DNA of 64,000 nt, from assembly GCF_009905375.1 (NCBI RefSeq), contig NC_133653.1, forward strand, positions 85,352,079-85,416,078. The letters are read 5' to 3'. This document shows, in pieces, positions 38,844 to 50,294 of the stretch (positions within the stretch are counted from its first letter, which is position 1; each line of letters opens with the position of its first letter). This stretch comes from Apium graveolens (lineage: Eukaryota > Streptophyta > Magnoliopsida > Apiales > Apiaceae). The notes under the pieces were generated by a model. The model made no database searches, had not been told where the DNA came from, and saw nothing but the letters and a program-made list of their open reading frames with translations. Position numbers and translations under genes: made by a program.

Positions 38844-39967
38844 GTATACCCTGTGTTCCTTTCTACTACTTTCACTGAGGACAGTGAAGATTTTTAGTTT
38901 GGGGGTGGTAGTTAAGGAATATTGTGTGTGTGTCATTTAGTTGCATATTCATGATAGTTTAGTTCATATAGTTGCATAATTTATGCCATATAGTTTTTTT
39001 TATGAATGTCATGTAGCTCATGCATTTACCATGATCCCTTTTGCAATGATTTATCGACTGAATTGTGATATTGATGCGAGTGTAGTGATAGCATTAAAGT
39101 GATATTAAGTTGTGTAGGTTGATATGCATGCTAGAAACAATTGTAAGTCCACTAAGTCTTAAAGAATGCGTAAGGGCTAGATTGTTGTTATGATTTGGTT
39201 GTTTTCAAGGTCAATCTACTTATTATGCTTAGAATTCGATTATAGGTTCTTAGTGATAAAGACATGAAAAAAAGAAAAAAATTTGGAGAAAAAAATATGG
39301 AAGTTGTTGCTAGTTGTGGCTAGGCGTCAAATGGCTAGTAGCCGGCTCGCATATGTTGCGAGTAGTCTAGGGTTGAGCAAGATGGAGCGAAACGCACTTG
39401 CTCAGAAGTTATTAAAAAAAAATTGCATAATTGATCAAGAGTGGGCTCTTTGGTATTCGAGTTATTAAGTTCTTAGGGGACTTTGTGCCTAGCGACCTAA
39501 GGCTTTTAGAGTCTGGGATCCGCTAACCTAACGCTCGTTATATGGATACCATTGTATAAGTCTTTTGTGGACCTCACTCATTGCACGGTCAAATAAGCAT
39601 TTGAGTTGTAAATAAAAAGCACGATTCCGTAGTAAGCTCCAGAGTTCTTGTAGTGTTGTATATCACTTTGTGCCTAGAATTTTTATTCTTTGTATAATCG
39701 TAGGATTGCCTTGAGGATAGTCTAGTCATAGTAATTGGTCTAGTTCCGAAGCATATCTGTTAAGCATTTGCACACACCACGTTTCTGGCTGTATGTCCGT
39801 TTGCATGAGTTTATTGATCTTTAGTTGTCTAACTGCATTCGTTGAGATGTGACAATTTGGTTGGTTAATTGTAGTAAGGGGGATCGTTGCATTTTCATAT
39901 AGATTGCATTCATGCATATTTTTATTTATTTTTGAGTCTGTGACGCTTGAGGACAAGCATCGATTTA
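38844..39967 (+). other. 3' non-coding region of the Athila element
   Basis: About 1.1 kb with no convincing ORF. Near its left end a TTTGGGGGTGG tract (about 38899-38909) nearly duplicates the purine tract next to the 3' LTR. Confidence 0.5.
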
Positions 39968-39979
39968 AGTTTGGGGGTG
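39968..39979 (+). promoter_or_regulatory. Polypurine tract of the Athila element
   Basis: AGTTTGGGGGTG directly before the 3' LTR. Confidence 0.8.
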
Positions 39980-41393
39980 TGATAAGTGGCATTTTATACC
40001 ACTTAGAACGTCTTAAAATGGCTTAAATTGGTGTCTTGAAATCAAGTATTTTATGTATTTGATGTGTTTTTCTAGTGTTTATGCATTTCAGGGTATTAGT
40101 TGCATTTCGGGGGAGGAATCATCAAGAATAAGCCTTGGCATGTGTTCACCATTGCGAGAGGAAAGGAACGGGCAGATTACGGCGAAGAAACGGAGCAAAC
40201 TTGGATTTTTTCCAGTAAAGGCCTGCGCGCCCGCGCAGCTATGCTGAGCGGCCGCGCAGGGTCGAGGAAAAAGATAAATTATTTTAGACTTCTACTTCTG
40301 TTTGGCTTCCAACTTCTATGTAATCTGAGTTTTATGGGACTATTATATAAGTAGATTTGAGACGTTTTTCACAAGGGGATTATGTTTTAGATTGTGTTTT
40401 ACGCAAGAAGCAAAGGAGATAAGGAAGAAGACCGATTTAGCACACCGCAACGAAGAGGAAGCATATTTTCTTGTGATTCTTGTTTCGTTGTAACGTTGGA
40501 TGCTAGTTTTCTTGCTTTGATTTATTTACTCTTGTGACGTACTCTGTTTTAATATAATTAGTTTAGTTATTATTTTCTTGTGTTTGTTTATCATGATTTC
40601 ATATGAACCCATGATGGCGATAAGTTCTATTATGGGCTAATCGTGATCATGGGGTTGCAACGGATTTATTATGGAATTCTTTAGTTAATTGTTTAATACT
40701 TTAGTGTGTGATGATTGCTTGATATCTAGTATTGGTTGTGCGTATTTGTCTTATGTGCGTCGCGAACATATAAGATAGGGTGTTAATCTCTTGTGAAGCG
40801 ACGGTGGATCTTGAGATTTAGAACTTGCCATGCTAGCATAGGTTCATGTACGTTGAGCATGATTAGTGGGTAACTCTAACAGTTTTATTTGCCCTATGTA
40901 ATCAAAAAAGGAATAACTTGAGCTTAAATCGTTGTGTTGTCAATTTCTGTAGACATATAGGAACTCAACATAATTGATGACTATTCAACTTCTATCTTAA
41001 TTGTGGATGCTTGGTAGAATGGTATTAGTACAATGAAAGTTGGCTTTTATCAGTTTCGTGTTATTCGATTAATATCATCACTGTCACATGCTAAAGGTAA
41101 TAACAATGGCTATAGAAGGAAGTAATAATGAAGTTGTGATCTCATGAGTGTTTATTATTGATAAATTGAAGTGTTAGTTAAGTGGTTAATTAAGTAGTTA
41201 ATTATAGTTAATATTTAATCAACAATTTTAAGTGTTATTATCTTAACATTGAGAAGTAATCATACATTGGTGAGTGAGTTTAATTAGACAATAATTTAGT
41301 CTGAGTCTCTGAGGGAACGAACTAGAAAGTATTCTATATTACTTGCGAACGCGTATACTTGCGTGAATATTAGCGCGTGTTTTCGCCCTAACA
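39980..41393 (+). repeat. 3' LTR of the Athila element
   Basis: 1414 bp, about 99% identical to the 5' LTR over the shared length by eye. It carries a single GC-rich motif (40223-40259). Followed by the target duplication GTATC. Confidence 0.93.
40223..40259 (+). repeat. GC-rich 37-bp motif, 3' LTR copy
   Basis: Single copy of the CTGCGCGCCCGCGCAG / CGGCCGCGCAG unit that is doubled in the 5' LTR. Confidence 0.85.
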
Positions 41394-41398
41394 GTATC
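41394..41398. repeat. Target-site duplication (right) of the Athila element
   Basis: GTATC, matching 30279-30283. Confidence 0.95.
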
Positions 41399-42847
41399 CA
41401 CCAAAAAAACGATGTAATAAAGGAGGAGGAGATGGAGAGAATTAGGGTTTTGTAAATCTTTTTGGTTTAGGCAAAAATAGGGTTTATAATAGTATATTTA
41501 TAGGCAAAATTTTCAGCTGAAAATTTTCCCATAAAATATTATTATTATTAACCCTTTATTATTCTCACTAATAATTAAAACACCTTTTAATTATTAATCC
41601 TTTTTCTAAACTCTTTAGAAATAATTCTCTCACTTGATTTAATTTCCAAAAATTAAATTCCTAATTAATAATATTAAGAACCTTTTCTTAATTAATTTAT
41701 AATCAATTAAATCTCATTTAATCAATTATTAAATTTTCCAATTAATTATTTATTTCATAAATAAATAATTATCAGCCATTATTAATTAATTCCTCCACCA
41801 TTAAATCATTCTCTTTTATGGTGTGATCCTGTAGGTTCAATATTAAGCCGGTAGTAGAAATAAATAATAATAAAACTATTTTATCATTATTTATATAAAT
41901 TCTCTAATTCATTAAATATGATTAATTAATTAATCATATTTATTCTACATCGTGAGAGATACTTCTCAGCATATCGCGACTATCCGGATAATACGAATTC
42001 ACTGCTTAGAATACCAAGAACCTATTCAATGAGTAGTTACCGTACAATTAATTCCTTCTACCCTGCAATGTCACGATTAAATACAAGGCATGGAACTTGT
42101 GTCAAGCATATCTTATTTAATCACTTGCTTTCCCATTCACTATGCTTAGTTCTATTTAATGTAAATTAGAAACTCTTTTCTAATTTCATTCACTCTGTCC
42201 AGAGATTCCTGAACTAACATAAGTGGATCAGCATTGAACATTCTCTTCCTACACTGGAAGGGGTAGATCCTTTATTGATCATACACTATCTTCGTGTACA
42301 AATTCCTATACCCAGTAGAGCTCTTATAATTGTCCCTTGAGACTAAGAACTAAACCAAAGCATAATTCAGTGTACACAAGATGACTATGATGACCTCAAG
42401 TCTAAGGATACTTGTACAACTATCACTATGTGAACAACTGCTGACACGTGAGTGAACTCCATCAGTTGTTCAGCTGTGTGAGTCATGTTCAGTGAACTTA
42501 TTAGTGTCACCACACAAATGTCTATGAGAACAGACATCCTTCATAATGAAGCAAGCATAGTATGTACCGATCTTTGTGGATTATTAATTACCAGTTAGTA
42601 ATCCTACGACCAGGAACTATTTAAGTTTAGAGTTATCATCTTTTAGGTCTCATTATTATGATCTCATCACAATCCATAAAAAACTTTACTCTAAACTGTG
42701 GTATATCTTATTTAAACATTTAAATAGATAGAGCCCGTAATAAAAACAAAACAAGCCTTTTATTAATATCAATGAAATGAAAACAGATTACATAAAATTT
42801 ATTCCTAAATCCTCATACATGATTGGACTTAGGACATATCTTTTTCA
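41399..42847 (-). repeat. 5' LTR of the copia element, second piece
   Basis: Resumes the alignment with the left LTR exactly after the Athila target duplication and ends CTTTTTCA. It is followed by host sequence (CTTACAGG) that matches the small-gene intron at about 52516. Confidence 0.9.
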
Positions 42848-43314
42848 CTTACAGGACATGAATCAAATTTTAATAACAGCGGTAACTTAATGTATCTGTT
42901 ACACAAACTATGAAACATTAAAGTACAAAAGTGCCTAATGTTATGACAAGTAATATTGGTGTGGACATGTTAATATACCAAAAGGAAGTGAAATGAGGAG
43001 AAACGGTGTAGAAGAGAGGCATGTAAGTAAGAAGAAGACTTGGCAACCAAATCATAAAACATGAAGGAGACGCTAAATAACCATACAGATGGACTAAAAG
43101 TTCAGAGGAATTGAACAATTTATATATGTATATACATGCATAAGTGAAGAGGATGGCAAAGGGTGTACAACACATGCAAAGAATGTAGAAGAAGACATGG
43201 AAAACAAATCATAAAACCTATTACAAACGCTAAATAATCATTAAAATGGACTAACAGTTCAGAGAAACAGGTTTATTTATATATGTGTATACACGCACAA
43301 GTCATGATATTCAC
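42848..43314 (-). pseudogene. Intron remnant of small coiled-coil gene, copy A
   Basis: Aligns with the intron of the intact copy at 52312-52834, for example ACATGAATCAAATTTTAATAA against ACATGAACCCAAATTTTAATAA. The copia insertion ends this copy. The remaining intron and exon 2 should continue left of 23406 but are not there. Confidence 0.65.
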
Positions 43315-43337
43315 CTGTTGTTGGAAGGGGATGCCAT
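43315..43337 (-). pseudogene. Exon 1 of small coiled-coil gene, copy A (rest lost)
   Basis: The reverse complement from 43337 reads ATG and seven further codons (Met-Ala-Ser-Pro-Ser-Asn-Asn), ending AG before GTGA. The intact copy at 52857-52835 has the same 23-base exon and donor. No second exon is found nearby or left of the copia element, so only the start of this copy survives. Confidence 0.65.
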
Positions 43338-45480
43338 TGGTCTGATTGCTCTGTTGATTGATGTGGCGTAAGAGAAGAAGAAATTTGGATGCAGAGGAGA
43401 TGATACATGAACGGTTATGAGTCTGATGCAGTGGGCTTTAATAGAGGTATTAGGGGAGATGAATAGTCTCTAACACATGCAATGTACCGTCTGTTCGTTC
43501 AATGAATGGTGAGAGGACACACACGTTTTTTTAGTTGGCCAAATTTGACACCCACGTTTTTTAAAAATGCAGAAATAAAAAAAAACTTACAAATTCATAT
43601 AATAAATAATGAAATACTTAATAGTAGTTGTTATTTTAATTTGGACATTTTTAATTAAAAATAATAAACTTTATTAATTTATTAAAAGTACAATAGATGC
43701 GACATTAATGTCAATAAAATAGTGTTTAAAATAATAGTAATTTTTATTTGACGTAATGTTGTACCCTTATTCAAATACAAATGTAGAAATATTGAAAACT
43801 TTATATGCGAGTACGATACAAATACGACCTAATATATTATTTTATTGATTTAAGTATGTACATAATTCTAAATGAAAACATATTTATTTCATGTCATAAT
43901 TTTAAAAAAAACATACTTTATTTACAGAATAAATATTATTAACTCACCGTAATCATATAGTTTGGTTAATGTAACGTATTTACATTGGGCTTTTTAGTTT
44001 TTTTTCGTAGTTAACCCAAAGCCGCAATACTTTGGCTACGCACTTGATGGTAAATCATTGTGTACATGTCGAAGATGTAATTTAAAAGAAAAGCATAAAT
44101 CCTATTCTTTTCAGAATATGGTTTAACTTAGGAAATTTAATTATGTTGTCCAACCGATACATTTTTTATGAACTATGTATATTCAAAAGCAATAAACTTT
44201 TTGCACCTCCCTTTACATAAGCTGCTATTACATTTTCAACTAATGGCACGAGCAATTTTTTGGAACCAAGATTCCACAGGCCCGTAACTTACAGTATGAA
44301 ATATTTACTTGGTCCAATTCAAAGTCACAGATTTTATGTAGTTGCTAACGGTATTATCTCACACGATTTAATTTTCAAAATATCCTATTGAAAAAACCTT
44401 TGCTCAATGTATTTATTTGGTGTGTATGAACAATAATTTGACTACATTTCGTAAGTAGTACAACTACAACATGCCTTATTTGGCAAATAATTTATATACT
44501 ACATATAATAATACGTGGCTACGTGCATACGAAACTAAAGATTAATGTGAAATTGTACTTTCAGATTCCTTCAATAAATTAAGATATCCCAGGTTTGGAA
44601 TTAATAAGTTTAATAAAACAGCTATAAATATAAATATTATTTCTTAATAATTTTATTACACACGATTTCAATAAATATAATCATTAACACATGATTTACT
44701 TATGTAATTTATGGCGTTTGGATTTCAAAAAATATCAATCACGTAAAGAACTGAATGAAGTAACTTACAAATATTAAAAATTAATTTGACCGTTGGTTTC
44801 AAATAAATAAACCAAGTGTGTACGGCGTAAATTAAATTTAAATTTTTTTTGATAATGTGAGAAAGAATTATTTATAGAATATAACTTCGATCAAATAATA
44901 TGTCCAGTACTATAAAAACAACAACCAAAATTATAAAACAAATAAATTTACGTATTACTATATTTGAATTATAAAATTATCAACACTTTGAATATATTAT
45001 ACTTATACGAGATATAGGTTATTTTGAAAATATATTACAATAATTTGGAAGCTAGGTGTTTACCATTTTTTACTTCCATGAGGTCATACCATATTATTGA
45101 AATCTATGTATAAACCTCTCCCTGTATCAGTTAAGTTGAAGTTGGACAATCTGCCATGCCATTAAGTGCCACATCTTCAACCAGTCATCATCCAAGTAAC
45201 ATGTGGTGTTACTGTACGAACTTAGGAACTACCTAGAGCATGATTAGCTTTCGGTTTCATACCTCTTTAGTTACCATTAAGAAGCCTGAAATATACATAC
45301 CATTAAGAAGTTAGGTGAAGACTTAGTGAAGCTCTGCCTCCAGTTCGCAGCATATCAGGTATGAATCTTTAAATCTGGCACTTACACTCTGTATTCAATA
45401 GTATTACTTGAGTGACCTCTAAACACATTTATTGAACGCATCTGCAGGTACCTAATACTGAAGCAATAAGTTGCGTACAA
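43338..45480. repeat. Intergenic region A, one copy of a duplicated segment
   Basis: AT-rich and without ORFs. It aligns piecewise with 52858-54290: CTTTAATAGAGGT near 43438, a TAATCATATAGTTTGGTTA stretch near 43952, and TTACGTATTACTA near 44950. The segment separates the divergent small gene and RPA1-like gene A, so it probably holds both promoters. A TATTAAAG box on the minus strand, about 100 bp before the small-gene ATG, is kept in both copies. Confidence 0.6.
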
Positions 45481-47727
45481 ATGGATCTACACAACTACGA
45501 CAATTTAAGTGATGTGGATAGCTCAAGTTATGACTGGAAATATAGAGTAAGAGTGCAGGCGTTGTGGAAAGGAATGAACAGAGAAACACAAGAATTTTGG
45601 GGTTTTAATATGCTGCTCATCGATGATATGGTAAGTAGCACATCATAATTACAACTGGGGACTACATGTCTCACTTCCACAACACCTTTTAATATGATGC
45701 TGATTCACAATATGCAGAACCATCGAATTCACACTTTTGCAAATGCAAAATATTGTGCGGAATTGACTTGCCCTTTGGTTGAAGGAGGCATTTACATAGT
45801 TGACAACTTTAAAGTGAAGGACTTTTTAGGTGACGAAACATATCGCCCTGTGAGAAACAAAAAACACATATTCTTCACTAAGGACACAAAATTAAGCAGA
45901 GCAACTGAACCGGGATTAGTAATTGAAAAATATGTTTTTGATCTTTTCCACATGACTGAAATTGAGAAACTTGCAACAGACAATAGGTTCTTAGTAGGTA
46001 TGGATGCTATAATATTTTTTGTAATTGATAACAACACCTATTACTACTAAAATGTTTTCAATTTTAGACATGGTTGGTTACTTGAAGAACCGAAGACCCC
46101 TCATTACTTCAACTAAAAATAGTCAGGAAAAACAAAGGCTAAAATTTGATTTGGTAGATGGGAGGTTTGTCTTCTAATTCAACAATGTGTTAGTGTTCTT
46201 TATAATTACATACTGGGCTACTTACTTAAGCAGCTTTTCGTTACGTAGGTGTTGCGTGTCTGTCACTTTGTTTGACAAATTTGGAATTTTAATTGACAAA
46301 GCTCTGCAACAACTTGAGGAGGAAGAACCTATTATTATTATCAGCTGTGCTAGAGTGAGTTCGTATGAAGGTATGGGTAATGGCACCCTCATAATGATTT
46401 GTATTACGTAATTAAGTTAAAATGTTGAGTAATAATATGCGTTACGGATATAGGCAGAGCACACCTTACAAACTACCCTGCAACAAGGATTTTTATCAAT
46501 CCCGATCATTACAGTGTTCATGACCTCATAAACAGGTTAATTTTTTACTTAAGAAAATTTAGAAAATATAATATACCTTCCTATTTATGCTATGCAATGC
46601 TTTCAGATGCGATGAAATGACTGAAATGTCTGATGATGATGAACAAGACACCAAACAGACACTAATTGTGAGAGATATTACTCTGTTAACTGAAACACAT
46701 ATTCAGGTACTGTAATTATTTACGTGGTATTGTCATTGTCATTGGAGAGGAACTAACTTATGATATTCCTCTTCAGAGGGAAGTTGTGTGCGAAGTTGTG
46801 ATTGACAAGGTTAATAAGGATGGTAATTGGTACCTAAAAAAATGCACAAGATGTCTCCTTGAAGTTCCATTCATAGTTGACAAATTCATATGTCAAAATT
46901 GTAAAAGGATCATACCACATCCCAGAAGAAGGTAATATGACAAGTAATTAACTTAAAATACTATGAACATTGACCATTTTTTGCATGCATAATCAGTTTC
47001 TTTGTAATACAGTTTTCGGTTGGAAACAAAATGCTCGGATGATACTGGATTGTTGACAATAGTTTTATCTCACGCAGCCGTTGCTCAAATTTCACAAAAA
47101 ACTGTTGAAGATCTGTACTCTCCAGACAAAGAGGTTAACCTCCAACATTGTGCTGCAATAATTTTGTAAACTAATACATACATTTTACTGAAACCGGTCA
47201 TTTACACGTGTAGGAACTGGGAGAACAACAATTCCCGCCATTTTTGAGAATGTTTGAGAAGCAAAAATACAAAATGATGGTCATCATTAAAGAGGAAAAT
47301 GTCATGAAAGCTTCAAAAGTGTACAAAGCTACTGGAATTGGTAGCGAAAATGAATCTGGTAGGAGCTTCACTCCGTCTTCTAACCAAACTATTGATACAA
47401 ATGAAATGTCAGCTATGAATGTAAGAGACTAGCATGAAAAGTACAATATAGGTTTAAAAAACGTGTAATGTATGACTACCTTCTTGCACGTAGGTATCAC
47501 TGAACGAAGATACATTAATACAAGCCCTGAACACAGCCAAATCTACAAGCAAGAAGGTTCGAGCAAGGAAACTTCACGCACCAGTGCCATTTGATGAAGA
47601 AGGTCAGATTAAGAAGGAGCCTAAATTAGACAAAGTATGTAACTTGAATTTGACAGCATGTTATAATATCCCTAATTTTGTTGTCTGACCATCCATAAAC
47701 TTTCTCCAGAAAAAGAAGGCTAAGTGA
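45481..47727 (+). CDS. RPA1-like single-stranded DNA-binding protein, copy A, intact, 11 exons
   Basis: Exons read as 45481-45630, 45718-45997, 46068-46164, 46249-46370, 46454-46535, 46607-46706, 46777-46931, 47013-47133, 47214-47420, 47494-47634 and 47710-47727. All introns are GT-AG, phases agree, and the frame gives 490 residues without a stop. It has the large-subunit Replication protein A layout: OB folds at about residues 18-140 and 145-245, then a C-terminal OB fold with a zinc ribbon, Cys300-X2-Cys303-X12-Cys316-X2-Cys319. RPA coats single-stranded DNA in replication and repair. Short RPA1-like proteins of this kind are known from plant Helitrons, where they may protect the displaced strand. 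The short N-terminus lacks the protein-interaction domain of cellular RPA1. The tail is Lys-rich and may be a nuclear signal. Confidence 0.8.
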
Positions 47728-48285
47728 AGAGACTGAGGAGATTGATTTACCTTGGGAATTTTGTCTACATAAAGCCAATGTTTGCAGTTGTAACTATTCA
47801 GACAATGTCATTATCTATTTTGTTAAGAACATCAGTTGTAATTGAATGCATTTAATTATGATAAGATATGAAAGAAGTAGTTACCCATATTGCTGACGCC
47901 AAACAACAAGTAATTACAAAGAAATTAGCATACATTACAAACACCTTAGAAGAATACAAGATTTGCAAAATTGTCCACCTACGGGTACAAGCTATAAAAG
48001 ATAAAGTGTGACAGAACAATTGTTCATTTTTGCCATTTCGAAAAAACAAATAGGTAATTTAGAAGCACACCACAATCAAATATAAAGGAAAATAAATAAA
48101 ATTTTACTTCATCATTTACAGTTGTGGGTAAGTAAATGCTGTTATCAAAACAAACATAAGTGCAAATTGTGGTAGGTGTTAAACATAACATATTATGGTT
48201 CTCTGACTATTATGAAAGTTATTTACAGCAGAGAACTTTCAATTACCAAACAATTGAGCATTGTACCTACCCTGTGAAGAGCAAC
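47728..48285. other. Spacer between the two RPA1-like genes
   Basis: About 560 AT-rich bases: 3' flank of copy A and 5' flank of copy B. No other feature recognised. Confidence 0.4.
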
Positions 48286-50294
48286 ATGTCCAAAGCAAAG
48301 TATGACGACCTAAGTACCCTCAAAGTTGGGAAGTTTGATTGGAAAATCAGAGTAAGAGTTACAAGGTTCTGGAGATGAGCTACAAGAAACGGCGAGATTT
48401 TCAAAAGTTTCAACATCATTCTCTTAGATGACAAGGTAAAGTATGTTATGAACTTTTACTAATATACATACAGTTGCAGAATATAATGTCCATTTCCTGC
48501 AAACCCCCCAGAATAGCAGGATGCACGCTTTCATCACTGGAAACGCAGATGGCGCGCTAAGAGAGAAGTTCACTGTGGGCAAGTGCTATATCATTAGGAA
48601 GTTTGTTGTTCAGGAATACAAACCCGATGATAAGTTCTTATGCCTCGCAAATGATGTGCAGTTGGTTTTCTCAAAAGACACTCAAATTAAAGAGATTCAG
48701 GAAAGTACATGTACTATTGAAAACAATGCTTTTGATTTCTATGTTCATAGCGAGCTGATGGAGCTTACAAAACAAACAACTCACTTGGCAGGTGAAATTA
48801 ATAAATAAATGTTTTTAACATGTGAACCTTGAACTGAAACTAACAATTTCAAATAATTGTATCCACAGATGTAATTGGAATTGTGAAATTTTATCAGCCA
48901 CTGACACATTTGGTTAACAAATTTAATGATGCTCGGAAGCAAGTTAAGCTAATACTCGCCGATGGAAGGTTACATTTTTCTTCTACGTTTCATTTCCATA
49001 TTTTTAGGTTATTTTCTTCCTTAATCATCAAATATCCCGGAAATAATGCGTAGGTCCTCTATCAATGTCACTTTCTGGGATACATTTGTTGAAATGTTTG
49101 ATGAACAAATGAAAGAAGTACATGAAAAACCTACTATACTGATTATTGCAAGTAGCCGAGTAGGATTGTGGAATGGTATGAAAGTAGTAACTTATTATGT
49201 GTATTGATGAATCCATAACCTCTTTATGTTTTTTGACGCTTCTCTATATACATTGTGCATGTGTAAATAAATGTTTCCCTTCCAAGATCAAGTCAATCTT
49301 TCAAGTGTAGGGGGATTCAATGTTATATCAACTACAATCATTACAGTGTCATGCAGCTAAGACAGAAGTAAGTAAAGAAATTACATTGACATAATCCTTA
49401 CACTAATGTCATGCATCTAACAATTTCAACATTCGGCAAATATCATTAGATTGAAATAACCTGCTTTCCAACAAGAATTGTATGTAATGGACAAACATGC
49501 AGCGGTGGAAATGCTTAATGTTGCGAGGATTATAAGCGTGGGGAAGGAATACATCATGGTAATACAAACCTAAACAAGTACCAGTTCTTTCTTCGTTCAA
49601 TATTACAATTTATGTACTTGTAGAGACAAATTTATGCACACCTCATTATCACTGCGGTCGAAGAGACCGATCCATGGTACAAGACAATTTGCACACAATG
49701 CTTTGGAGAAATAGAATTTGAGGAAGATCAATGGTATTGTATGCATTGCAATCGTATCCTGCCTTGCCCCGACAAGATGTAAGTGACAGATTACAAACTT
49801 CTCCACCACAGAATTTTATGTCTACATTTGACAGCAAATTAATACCTTTTTCGGCCTCTTCAATATACATAGATTCAGGTTAACTGTAAAGGCATCAGAT
49901 AACACGGGTTGCATTGACATCATACTGAACAACCAGCAGGTAAGAGCTGTTATTGGAAAAAGAGTTGTGCACCTCCTCAAACAGGTAACATCTAATACTT
50001 TTACCTATGATTTCATGCCTCCTTCCAAAGACCGCTAACTTCTTACTATACTTTCAGATGGGAGAAGATAAGTCGTTCCCTTCAGATTTTAAAGCATTAG
50101 TTAACAAGAAATACACCATCAAACTTATCATAAAAGAATTCAATGTATTGGACAAAGCCAAAACATACTTCGCAACAAATATTTACACAGCCTTCATCGA
50201 TCCAAACCAACATCTGACAGAGGCCACAACCTCTATGCAGCAACAGACAACAACAGTAACGCATTACACCCCAACCTTCCCCTGTCAGTATTAA
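48286..50294 (+). pseudogene. RPA1-like gene, copy B, broken
   Basis: Parallel to copy A with matching exon structure: exon 2 (48512-48791) is 280 bp and exon 4 (49054-49175) is 122 bp, both the same length as in copy A. Later exons fit at about 48869-48968, 49287-49367, 49476-49558, 49624-49778, 49873-49984 and 50058-50294. The zinc ribbon is retained with the same spacing (C-X2-C-X12-C-X2-C around 49685-49755). Exon 1 has a TGA at 48376-48378, and exon 5 needs a one-base shift to continue. Proteins A and B are only distantly alike, so the duplication is old, while the damage to B is limited. The 3' end is uncertain; a further exon after 50340 is possible. Confidence 0.75.

Larger units (their letters stand above)
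30284..41393 (+). mobile_element. Athila-type Ty3/gypsy retrotransposon, complete but with nonsense codons
   Basis: 11.1 kb on the plus strand: LTRs at 30284-31737 and 39980-41393, a tRNA-Asp-type primer site, gag-pol in a single frame, an extra ORF after integrase and a purine tract (TTTGGGGGTG). A perfect 5-bp duplication (GTATC) flanks it. The LTRs differ by about a dozen substitutions, one base indel and a 41-bp duplication, so insertion is recent. Gag-like sequence, primer site and the post-pol ORF all match the Athila lineage. Four in-frame stops prevent it from making full products. Confidence 0.92.
23406..42847 (-). mobile_element. Ty1/copia LTR retrotransposon, internally deleted, interrupted by an Athila element
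   Basis: Minus-strand element with LTRs of about 1.69 kb: left 23406-25099 and right 30053-30283 joined to 41399-42847. Its interior (25100-30052) has a purine tract at 25100-25109, pol fragments, a shortened gag and a long leader. An 11.1-kb Athila element at 30284-41393 splits the right LTR. No target duplication is visible: the right side runs into host sequence, but the left side shows part of another copia interior. Deletions in gag and RNase H plus several stops make it non-autonomous. Confidence 0.85.
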
